Assembly (NCBI GenBank): GCA_023437305.1
Contig: JAEZGN010000021.1
Coordinates: 124,001-188,000 of the forward strand
DNA length: 64,000 bases
Direction of reading: 5' to 3'
Source of the DNA: Bacteroidota bacterium
GTDB taxonomy: Bacteria; Bacteroidota; Bacteroidia; Bacteroidales; Dysgonomonadaceae
The notes beneath the pieces were generated by a model that did no database searches, was not told the origin of the DNA, and saw nothing but the letters and a program-made list of their open reading frames with translations. A program made the translations under genes and the position numbers. Below are positions 7,702 through 14,860 of the stretch, piece after piece. Position 1 is the stretch's first letter; the number at the start of each line of letters is the position of its first letter.

Positions 7702-8466
7702 TTAATGGCTCGGGGTAAAAAAAACAGGAACAGTCCAAGGTCTGTATACTTTCTTCCCTCTACGTATTATCATTTGCCACTGAGGAATTAATTTAATAAC
7801 CCTTATTACTTCTTCATTATAACCATCGTGTCCTCTAACAACGGTCACTTTATCTATTCTACCATTTTCATCAACATCATCAATTCGAACAATCACTCTG
7901 ATCTTTTGCTTCGGTATTTTAATCTTGGTGTAATCTATGTTCGACTTAATAAAATTCATAAGAGTATCAGAGGATGAGTCTGCATATATAGAAGAAATTA
8001 CTGTATTATGAAATTCTTTTACACCTTTTAAAATTCCATTTTTAAAAGAAAAGTCCGTTTCGTATTCATAAAAACCACCCCAACCGTCATGTTCGTAAAT
8101 CAGCAGATTTTTGGGACTAGTAAGTGTTCCCGAATACCAATCAACAAAAATATTATTCGATTTTCCAAAAATAGCAGAAAGATCAACCTCCTTTTCTCCG
8201 TATGCTCTTTGTAAAAACAGACTATCATTCCGAATCTCAAATACAGCAATAAATCCACGCCAACACCCTGTGGAGAATACAAACGATTCTTTTATTTGAG
8301 AATATATCAATTCTTTATCAGGGCTTGCATTAACATATTGCTCTAATATAAAAGGGTATATGCGAATAGTATCATTATTGTAGATCAGCCTGTCTCCGGC
8401 TTGTGGTGTAGAATAACAATGATTACAAAACAAAAAGAATAATATAAATAAAACTATATTTTTCAT
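7702..8466 (-). CDS. Secreted protein with a C-terminal TonB-like domain
   Basis: 254 residues. The N-terminus is a signal peptide (MKNIVLFILFFLFCNHCYST), so the protein is exported. Residues 20 to about 180 are of no family I recognise. The last 65 residues resemble the TonB C-terminal domain: an extended strand (IRVIVRIDDVDENGRIDKVT), a helix (YNEEVIRVIKLIPQW) and the final strand (YRPWTVPVFF). Unlike true TonB there is no lasting N-terminal membrane anchor and no Pro-rich periplasmic linker, so energy transduction is unlikely; such domains also occur as stand-alone periplasmic modules in Bacteroidota. It is flanked on both sides by palindromic repeats, so it is probably a single-gene unit. 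Confidence 0.75.
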   Translation of the reverse strand: MKNIVLFILFFLFCNHCYSTPQAGDRLIYNNDTIRIYPFILEQYVNASPDKELIYSQIKESFVFSTGCWRGFIAVFEIRNDSLFLQRAYGEKEVDLSAIFGKSNNIFVDWYSGTLTSPKNLLIYEHDGWGGFYEYETDFSFKNGILKGVKEFHNTVISSIYADSSSDTLMNFIKSNIDYTKIKIPKQKIRVIVRIDDVDENGRIDKVTVVRGHDGYNEEVIRVIKLIPQWQMIIRRGKKVYRPWTVPVFFTPSH

Positions 8467-8551
8467 AGCAACTCTTTTACCGTATAGAGTTATAATCTAT
8501 GATTATTCCATAACGATAGAAACATATAGTAATTATGTTTTTCATCTTCTT

Positions 8552-8621
8552 TGTCATTCTGAGTGTAGCGAAGAATCTCAACGATCAATTAGGAGATCCT
8601 TCGTTACACTCAGGATGACAA
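8552..8621. repeat. Palindromic repeat family, copy 2
   Basis: Left arm TGTCATTCTGAGTGTAGCGA then AGAATCTC; right arm GGAGATCCTTCGTTACACTC then AGGATGACA. It lies in the spacer between two minus-strand genes, upstream of the secreted TonB-C-like protein. Confidence 0.85.
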
Positions 8622-8636
8622 GATGATATATATCAC

Positions 8637-9026
8637 CTATCCCAACGGTTTTATCAGCGACCAGTGGTTATGAATTATTTTCCACTCAGCCTTGTCGTTC
8701 AATTGATACACTTCGGTACAATTCCATCGGTAAACCTCTTCGCCGGAATAAGAAATCAGATTATAAGTCAGCACAGCCGTTTGTGGAGATACCTGCACCA
8801 CAGGGTCTATCATTTCGTAACGCTCTACCGTAAATTTATCTCTCATGCTCTCATACAACTCTTTTATTCTTTCAAATCCGTCAAACCTCTTTTCCTGATA
8901 CGGATCAAAATAAGTAAAGTCAGGAGAGTAAATAGCCAGATAACCGTCAGGGTTTCCTTTGTTCCAAAGCTCCAAAGCTGCAATCTCCATTGCGAGAATC
9001 TTGTTCTTGATGATTTCTTTATCCAT
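8637..9026 (-). CDS. SnoaL-like / NTF2-fold small protein
   Basis: 129 residues from the ATG at 9026 (MDKEIIKNKILAMEIAALEL). The frame is open further upstream to 9149, but that part is translated palindromic repeat (copy 3), so I reject it as coding. The sequence has the NTF2/SnoaL layout: helical start, WNKGNPDGYLAIYSPDFTYF, a central strand-rich core (SPQTAVLTYNLISY) and a final WKIIHNHWS strand. Members of this fold (DUF4440 and related) include ketosteroid-isomerase-like enzymes and binding proteins with no known reaction. It lies downstream of the AraC regulator gene in the same orientation, but a repeat separates them. Confidence 0.78.
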   Translation of the reverse strand: MDKEIIKNKILAMEIAALELWNKGNPDGYLAIYSPDFTYFDPYQEKRFDGFERIKELYESMRDKFTVERYEMIDPVVQVSPQTAVLTYNLISYSGEEVYRWNCTEVYQLNDKAEWKIIHNHWSLIKPLG

Positions 9027-9059
9027 GTTTTTTGTTATTAAAATTTCTTTTTTGTTTTC

Positions 9060-9129
9060 TGTCATTCTGAGTGTAACGAAGAATCCCGACCCTTTTATTA
9101 AAGAGATGCTTCTTATCGTCAGCATGACA
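9060..9129. repeat. Palindromic repeat family, copy 3
   Basis: Left arm TGTCATTCTGAGTGTAACGA then AGAATC; right arm AGAGATGCTTCTTATCGTCA then GCATGACA. It lies between the AraC regulator and the SnoaL-like gene and creates a false N-terminal extension of the latter. Confidence 0.85.
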
Positions 9130-9206
9130 GAGAAATATTTATTAAGCAAAAATAGAGATCGTTTACCTATTAATCAGGATATAAACTACGGAGAAAATAG
9201 CACTTT

Positions 9207-10079
9207 TCAACGTTTTTCGCTATTGCGATATTGCAGCGGTGTGGAGTGGGTATATTTTCTAAAAAAACGAATAAAATAAGAAGATGTCTCAAAATTAAGA
9301 TGCTCGGCTATTTCAGATACTGACAAATTGGAATAGACCAGCATCTTTTTTGCTTCCGCAAGTATCTTGTTCTGAATATAGAGCTTTGCATTTACACCCA
9401 TCGCCTTTTTTACGATGGCATTCAGATAATTGGGAGTTATACACAGCTTGTCGGCATAGTACGCTGTGTCGTGAAACTCCCTGAAATCTTTATCTACCGC
9501 TCCGACAAAAGAATCGACATGTCTGCTCGGTGCTACTTGCATTTCGCCATTACCTTCATTTTGCTTTTTGTATTCACGGTCGAGGAGCATCAGTATTTCA
9601 TAAAGCAATGCCCTTAATATATGTTTGTCTTTCGACTGATAATCTTGTATTTCGGCTGTTATATTACCAACCAGATATTGAATCCGTTCCTGTATACCGA
9701 CAATACTTACCTTATGCATCTTTCTTTGTGTTCCGAAATACGAAAGGCTTTGCAAAAAGAGCGGGTCGTTGAAAAAAGAAAGCAGAAATTCACCCTCAAA
9801 AATTAGTGCATATCCATTGGGCGTATTATCGCTTTTTATCCATGCACGCACATCTCCGGGCTTAGAGAAAACAACATCACCACTATCCAATGTGTATTTG
9901 CTATTGTTGAGGCTAAATAAAACATTATCATTTTCTACAAAAGTAATGTCATAGTAAGACAATGTGTGCACAGGATCTTTTTGTATATACTTCTGTATAT
10001 CCGCAAGCCTGACAACATCGATAAGGAGTTCTTCCCCGTATTTTGTTTTATGAAAATTATATGCAGGTATTGATTTCAT
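9207..10079 (-). CDS. AraC-family transcriptional regulator
   Basis: 290 residues. The N-terminal 170 or so residues form a cupin-like sensing domain (TLDSGDVVFSKPGDVRAWI is typical of the beta barrel). The C-terminal 100 residues carry two helix-turn-helix motifs: DTAYYADKLCITPNYLNAIV, and LSVSEIAEHLNFETSSYFIR with the usual FFRKYTHSTPLQYR ending. It is divergent from the omega-amidase gene across 170 bases, so control of that neighbour or of the downstream SnoaL-like gene is possible. No ligand can be inferred. Confidence 0.92.
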   Translation of the reverse strand: MKSIPAYNFHKTKYGEELLIDVVRLADIQKYIQKDPVHTLSYYDITFVENDNVLFSLNNSKYTLDSGDVVFSKPGDVRAWIKSDNTPNGYALIFEGEFLLSFFNDPLFLQSLSYFGTQRKMHKVSIVGIQERIQYLVGNITAEIQDYQSKDKHILRALLYEILMLLDREYKKQNEGNGEMQVAPSRHVDSFVGAVDKDFREFHDTAYYADKLCITPNYLNAIVKKAMGVNAKLYIQNKILAEAKKMLVYSNLSVSEIAEHLNFETSSYFIRFFRKYTHSTPLQYRNSEKR

Positions 10080-10095
10080 TCGTTTTAGCGATATA

Positions 10096-10103
10096 CAAAT
10101 CTA
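10096..10103 (-). promoter_or_regulatory. Possible -7 box of the AraC regulator gene
   Basis: TAGATTTG on the minus strand fits TAnnTTTG, with a TTG at 10127-10129 at a spacing of 23. The resulting leader would be only about 10 bases, so the assignment is tentative. Confidence 0.3.
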
Positions 10104-10249
10104 CAAAAAATCGTTACAGATAATACCAAGCAATAGCAAAACTCATTTCTACCTGAAATAAAAATAGACTTTTACAAAATGTAACTTTTTTCTTTTATAG
10201 AAAATCTTTAACTTCGAAGCTAATATCATCAAATGAATATCTGATACAC

Positions 10250-11011
10250 ATGAACATTAAATTGCTGCAAACTGACATCGCATGGCAGAAGCCTGAAGCC
10301 AACAGAGATCATGTCGAAAAATTGATAGATACTTTATCAGATTCTACAGACCTTGTCGTTTTACCCGAGATGTTTACCACCGGTTTTTGCACATCGCCCA
10401 AAGGTGCTGCCGAAAAGGCTGACACAGATACACTACTGTGGATGCAATCCGTTGCCTTACGCCGCAATATGGCTTTGGCAGGAAGCGTAGCCACCGAAGA
10501 GAATGGAAAATACTACAACCGTTTATATTTCGTCAAGCCCGACGGAAGCTATGTGACATACAACAAACGCCACCTGTTTACTTTTGCGGGAGAACATAAA
10601 GAATACACCGCCGGAGAAGAAAGAGTTGTTGTAGAATACCAAGGTTTCCGAATTCTGTTGCAGATCTGTTACGACCTCCGCTTTCCTGTTTATTCGCGCA
10701 ACAGGGGCGACTATGACATGATAATATATGTTGCCAACTGGCCTACCATACGTCTCGATGCATGGAATACCCTTGTGCGGGCTCGTGCCATAGAAAACGT
10801 TTGCTATGTAGCAGCCGTAAACCGTACAGGAAGCGACCCTTCTATAGACTATAGCGGAGGAACAGCCCTTTACGACTTTATGGGGAAAACCATCGCCGAA
10901 GCCGGAACAGAAGAAGATATTGTAAGCGGAACAATCGACATGCAGAATTTAATCAAGTTCAGAAGCAAATTTCCTGCCTTACAAGATGCAGATCAATTTA
11001 AACTAATATAA
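10250..11011 (+). CDS. Carbon-nitrogen hydrolase, omega-amidase/YafV-like
   Basis: 253 residues, a complete nitrilase-fold amidase. The catalytic triad is visible: Glu40 in VVLPEMFTTGF, Lys106 in YNKRHLF and Cys140 in LLQICYDLRFP. The pattern KRHLF..GEHKEYTAG is typical of omega-amidases (YafV, Nit2), which hydrolyse alpha-ketoglutaramate or alpha-ketosuccinamate formed by glutamine or asparagine transaminases. It is the first gene of a plus-strand cluster with an aminotransferase and arylpyruvate oxidoreductase, so removing the amide keto acid left by a glutamine-dependent transamination is an attractive role; that link is inference. Confidence 0.9.
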   Translation: MNIKLLQTDIAWQKPEANRDHVEKLIDTLSDSTDLVVLPEMFTTGFCTSPKGAAEKADTDTLLWMQSVALRRNMALAGSVATEENGKYYNRLYFVKPDGSYVTYNKRHLFTFAGEHKEYTAGEERVVVEYQGFRILLQICYDLRFPVYSRNRGDYDMIIYVANWPTIRLDAWNTLVRARAIENVCYVAAVNRTGSDPSIDYSGGTALYDFMGKTIAEAGTEEDIVSGTIDMQNLIKFRSKFPALQDADQFKLI

Positions 11012-11016
11012 ATCTT

Positions 11017-11086
11017 TGTCATGCTGAGGAACGAAGCATCTCGACCTCTCAATAGAGAGGAGATGCTTCCTATCGTCAGCATGACA
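11017..11086. repeat. Palindromic repeat family, copy 4
   Basis: Left arm TGTCATGCTGAGGAACGAAG then CATCTC; right arm GAGATGCTTCCTATCGTCAG then CATGACA. Starts 5 bases after the omega-amidase stop codon and ends 33 bases before iorA. Confidence 0.87.
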
Positions 11087-11119
11087 GAATATACCAATTA
11101 ATATTTCAATACGAAATAC

Positions 11120-12697
11120 ATGAGAGAAAAACTACTAATGTTAGGCGATCAGGCTATTGCCTTGGGAGCCATACATGCGGGGATAAGCGGAGTATATGCC
11201 TATCCGGGAACCCCATCGACCGAAATAACGGAATACATACAAGAGTCGCCTTTAGCTACCCAACGGGGTGTTCACAGCCGTTGGTGCACCAACGAGAAAA
11301 CAGCGATGGAAGCAGCTCTGGGCATGTCGTACATCGGCAAACGAGCCCTCGTATGCATGAAGCATGTGGGGCTGAATGTGGCGGCTGATGCTTTTGTCAA
11401 CTCATCGATGACAGGTACAAACGGAGGATTGGTAGTACTTGTAGCCGACGACCCGTCGATGCACTCGTCGCAGAATGAGCAAGACTCCCGCTTCTATGGC
11501 AAATTTGCCTTTATGCCCATCTTCGAACCATCGTGCCAGCAAGAAGCCTACGACATGATAAGGCATGCTTTCGATCTTTCCGAAAAATGCCAATTACCTG
11601 TTCTTATGCGCCTGACTACACGCATGGCACATTCACGAGCCGAAGTACAGGTGACAGATGCAAGGGCACAAAACGAAATAAAGTTTCCCGATGACAAATC
11701 ACGTTGGGTTCTGCTTCCGGTAAATGCTCGCAGGCGTTACAATGAATTGCTGGCTGTGCAACCCGAACTTGAGAGACTGGCTACAGAATCGAAATATAAT
11801 AAATACGTTGCAGGAGGTAAAAAAGCAGTTATTGCCTGCGGCATCGGTTACAACTATCTGATGGAAAACTTTCCCGATGGTTGCGACCGAACAGTATTGA
11901 AGATATCTCAATATCCGTTGCCAAAAGAAATGATCCGCTCGATAATGTCAGATTGTGACGAAATTCTCGTGCTCGAAGACGGTCAGCCCTTTGTAGAAGA
12001 ACAGCTACGAGGCTTACTCGACCAAAGCGGAAAAGTAAAGGGACGCCTCTCAGGAGAATTACCTCGTGTGGGAGAACTTACGCCCGACAATGTACGCATT
12101 GCCCTCGGTTTTACAGAACAACCTAAGCTCAGTGCGAGTGCAAATGTAGTACCCCGCCCGCCTGCGCTATGTACAGGCTGCGGACATATAGATATGTATA
12201 AAGCACTGAACGAAGTGGTAGCTGAGTATAAAGACGCAAAAGTATTCAGCGATATAGGATGCTATACACTGGGAGCATTGCCTCCGTTCCGTGCCATAGA
12301 CACGTGTGTGGATATGGGTGCTTCTATCACAATGGCAAAAGGTGCTGCCGATGGGGGATTGTTTCCGTCCATTGCAGTGATCGGAGATTCTACCTTTACG
12401 CATTCGGGCATTACAGGACTACTGGATGCTGTAAATTCAGGATCGAATATTACGGTTATCATTTCCGACAATCTGACCACCGCCATGACGGGAGGACAGG
12501 ATTCTGCCGGAACAGAACGCATCGAAGCCATCTGCATGGGAGTCGGTGTAGCCGAAGAGCATGTACGTGTAATTGTGCCTCTACCCAAGAATATGGAGGA
12601 AGCAAAAAAAGTGATCCGTGAAGAAATAGAATACAACGGCGTATCGGTTATCATCCCACGCAGAGAGTGTATTCAGACATTGAAAAGAAAGAAATAA
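11120..12697 (+). CDS. iorA: Indolepyruvate ferredoxin oxidoreductase, alpha subunit (short form)
   Basis: 525 residues. IorA with IorB oxidatively decarboxylates arylpyruvates to aryl-acetyl-CoA, reducing ferredoxin. Visible parts: the N-terminal pyrimidine-binding domain (GVYAYPGTPSTEITEYIQES, KHVGLNVAADAF), a middle domain, the cysteine motif RPPALCTGCGH near 350, and the thiamine-diphosphate domain with GDSTFTHSGITGLLDAVNSG near 420 and SDNLTTAMTGGQ. The protein ends soon after (IIPRRECIQTLKRKK). Many IorA proteins continue with a C-terminal domain binding two [4Fe-4S] clusters; none is present here, nor in the next gene, so electrons must leave by another route. Confidence 0.92.
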   Translation: MREKLLMLGDQAIALGAIHAGISGVYAYPGTPSTEITEYIQESPLATQRGVHSRWCTNEKTAMEAALGMSYIGKRALVCMKHVGLNVAADAFVNSSMTGTNGGLVVLVADDPSMHSSQNEQDSRFYGKFAFMPIFEPSCQQEAYDMIRHAFDLSEKCQLPVLMRLTTRMAHSRAEVQVTDARAQNEIKFPDDKSRWVLLPVNARRRYNELLAVQPELERLATESKYNKYVAGGKKAVIACGIGYNYLMENFPDGCDRTVLKISQYPLPKEMIRSIMSDCDEILVLEDGQPFVEEQLRGLLDQSGKVKGRLSGELPRVGELTPDNVRIALGFTEQPKLSASANVVPRPPALCTGCGHIDMYKALNEVVAEYKDAKVFSDIGCYTLGALPPFRAIDTCVDMGASITMAKGAADGGLFPSIAVIGDSTFTHSGITGLLDAVNSGSNITVIISDNLTTAMTGGQDSAGTERIEAICMGVGVAEEHVRVIVPLPKNMEEAKKVIREEIEYNGVSVIIPRRECIQTLKRKK

Positions 12698-12711
12698 TAT
12701 ATTCATTTGTC

Positions 12712-12805
12712 TGTCATTCTGAATTCGAATAATCGACGAAGTCAACAGGCAGTGAAGAATCTCTTGCAATAAACAGACGAGATGCTTCGTTCCTCAGCAT
12801 GACAA
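12712..12805. repeat. Palindromic repeat family, copy 5 (with internal insertion)
   Basis: Left arm TGTCATTCTGA then AGTGAAGAATCTC, interrupted by about 25 extra bases (ATTCGAATAATCGACGAAG and following); right arm GAGATGCTTCGTTCCTCAGC then ATGACA. It fills the iorA-iorB spacer. Confidence 0.85.
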
Positions 12806-12821
12806 TAAAGAATAAAATAAT

Positions 12822-13409
12822 ATGAAACTAGATATAATACTTTCAGGAGTTGGCGGTCAGGGGATACTCTCTATCGCAGCCATTATCGGTGAAGCCGCTT
12901 TAGAGCAGGGGCTACACATCAAGCAAGCCGAGGTGCACGGCATGAGCCAGCGGGGTGGCGACGTACAATCCAATCTGCGTATCTCATCTACAGAGATATA
13001 CTCCGACCTTATCGCAAAGGGCAGTGCAGACGCTATCATTTCACTCGAACCGATGGAAGCTCTCCGCTATTTGCCTTACCTCTCTCCACAAGGGTGGGTG
13101 GTTGCCAATTCGGCACCCTATGTCAATATACCGAATTATCCCGACTTGGATACGATACTCGCAGAGCTTAAGGCTTTGCCCAATGTTATTCTACTCGATG
13201 TAGATACATTGGCAAAAGACGGAGGTGTAGCACGTGCCGCCAATATGGTATTGCTGGGCGCAGCATCCGTTATTCTAGGTATGGATTACAATAAACTGGA
13301 GGATGCGATCACTCGTGTTTTCATTCGCAAAGGTGAAGCCATTGTTGAGATGAATCATAAGGCTTTGCGCATCGGTCGGGAGGCAGCAGAAAAACAGTTG
13401 ATGAAGTAA
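12822..13409 (+). CDS. iorB: Indolepyruvate ferredoxin oxidoreductase, beta subunit
   Basis: 195 residues, the normal length for IorB. This is the gamma-type domain of 2-oxoacid:ferredoxin oxidoreductases: ILSGVGGQGILSIAAIIGEA near the start is the family signature, followed by the VHGMSQRGGDVQSNLRISS segment, both typical of IorB. It contributes the CoA-side half of the active complex with IorA. The gene follows iorA by 124 bases; the gap is unusual for subunit genes and is filled by a palindromic repeat. Confidence 0.93.
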   Translation: MKLDIILSGVGGQGILSIAAIIGEAALEQGLHIKQAEVHGMSQRGGDVQSNLRISSTEIYSDLIAKGSADAIISLEPMEALRYLPYLSPQGWVVANSAPYVNIPNYPDLDTILAELKALPNVILLDVDTLAKDGGVARAANMVLLGAASVILGMDYNKLEDAITRVFIRKGEAIVEMNHKALRIGREAAEKQLMK

Positions 13410-13422
13410 AAACAGACTCTCT

Positions 13423-13492
13423 TTGTCATTCTGAACGCAGTGAAGAATCTCTTGGATAAAGGGTCGAGATGCTTCGTTCCTCAGGATGACAA
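13423..13492. repeat. Palindromic repeat family, copy 6
   Basis: Left arm TTGTCATTCTGAACGCAGTG then AAGAATCTC; right arm CGAGATGCTTCGTTCCTCAG then GATGACAA. It lies in the iorB-aminotransferase spacer. Confidence 0.87.
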
Positions 13493-13521
13493 AAAAGAAA
13501 TAAAAAGATAAACAATACAAT

Positions 13522-14832
13522 ATGCAACACAGAGTATTTACCCACGAGCTTGTAAATCAGGTAGTGGATGAGCTGAAAATAACAAACCTCGAAAAGGCAA
13601 CCATCGGCGAAGTGCTGCTTCTGGCATCACGCTTAGAGCAAGTCACAGGCATACCGTTTATCCGTATGGATCAGGGTGTGCCGGGACTAAAACCTTGCCA
13701 GATAGGTATAGACGCCGAGAAGAAAGCACTCGATAGCGGCATTGCCTCGATGTATCCGGCGGCGGAAGGTATCCCTGTGTTGAAAAACGAAGCGGCTCGC
13801 TTTGTGAAAGCATTTATGAATGTCGATATTTCGCCTGTGTCTTGTATCCCCGCTACGGGATCGGTGGCGGGGTCGTTCGGTTCGTTTATCGCATGCAGCC
13901 AAAGAGATGTGCAGAAAGATACCGTACTCTTTATCGATCCCGGCTTTCCGATACAGAAGTCGCAACTAAAAGTACTCGGCATCAAGTACGAAGAATTTGA
14001 TGTTTACAAATACAGAGGCATTCCCCTAAGAGACAAACTGGAGGAATTCTTGGCTAAAGGAAACATATCTACAATCGTTTATTCCAACCCCAACAATCCC
14101 GCTTGGATTTGCCTTACCGAAGACGAGCTGAAAGTAATCGGCGAACTCGCCACACAATATGATACAATTGTAATGGAAGACCTCGCCTACTTTGGTATGG
14201 ATTTCCGTACCGATTTTGGCAAACCCTTCCAGCCGCCTTATGTGCCTACCGTTGCCCGCTATACCGATAATTATATACTGATGCTGTCTTCTTCCAAAAT
14301 ATTCAGCTATGCAGGACAACGAGCAGCAGTTGTTTGTGTATCGGATAAGCTATTTTCCCGAAAATTTGATAACTTTGCCCAACGATATTCGGGTGCAGGA
14401 ATCTTTGGTTCTACCTTCGTCGGATCCATCCTATATATGATAACATCCGGTATCACACACTCCACGCAATACGGATATGCAGCTATGCTCAAGGCTGCTT
14501 CGGACGGAGAACTCAACTTTGTGGAGGAAACAAGAGAATATGCCCGCCGTGCCCACAGGATGAAAAGTTCATTCACAAAGTACGGATTCAATATAGTATA
14601 TGATAAAGATATAGACCGTGATATTTCGGACGGATTTTTCTTTACTATCGGATACAAAGATATGACATGTGCCCAACTAATGCGCGAATTGCTCTATTAT
14701 GGAATAAGCTCTATTGCGCTGTCTACCACAGGCAGCGAGCAGCAGGGCGTTAGGGCGTGCTGCTCCCGTATGAGTGAAGATTTGTATGCCGTGTTGGACG
14801 AGCGCCTCCGAGCATTCAGCTTAGATCATTGA
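13522..14832 (+). CDS. PLP-dependent aminotransferase, class I/II
   Basis: 436 residues, fold-type I. The PLP-binding lysine is Lys259 in MLSSSKIFSYAGQR; other marks are YSNPNNPAWICLTEDEL (the NPNNP substrate/PLP loop), MEDLAYFGMD (PLP phenol/pyridine contacts) and the C-terminal small-domain arginine in GVRACCSRMSE. Its place between iorAB and paaK suggests it turns aromatic amino acids into arylpyruvates, the IorAB substrates. The specificity cannot be read from the sequence. GH92 follows after 28 bases, the only spacer of this cluster without a palindromic repeat. Confidence 0.88.
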   Translation: MQHRVFTHELVNQVVDELKITNLEKATIGEVLLLASRLEQVTGIPFIRMDQGVPGLKPCQIGIDAEKKALDSGIASMYPAAEGIPVLKNEAARFVKAFMNVDISPVSCIPATGSVAGSFGSFIACSQRDVQKDTVLFIDPGFPIQKSQLKVLGIKYEEFDVYKYRGIPLRDKLEEFLAKGNISTIVYSNPNNPAWICLTEDELKVIGELATQYDTIVMEDLAYFGMDFRTDFGKPFQPPYVPTVARYTDNYILMLSSSKIFSYAGQRAAVVCVSDKLFSRKFDNFAQRYSGAGIFGSTFVGSILYMITSGITHSTQYGYAAMLKAASDGELNFVEETREYARRAHRMKSSFTKYGFNIVYDKDIDRDISDGFFFTIGYKDMTCAQLMRELLYYGISSIALSTTGSEQQGVRACCSRMSEDLYAVLDERLRAFSLDH

Positions 14833-14860
14833 CCTTTATTAATTTATTAAATATGTAATT

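Noticed and set aside
9027..9149. N-terminal extension of the SnoaL-like protein
   Set aside because: These 41 codons are translated palindromic repeat (copy 3); the conserved protein begins at Met 9026.
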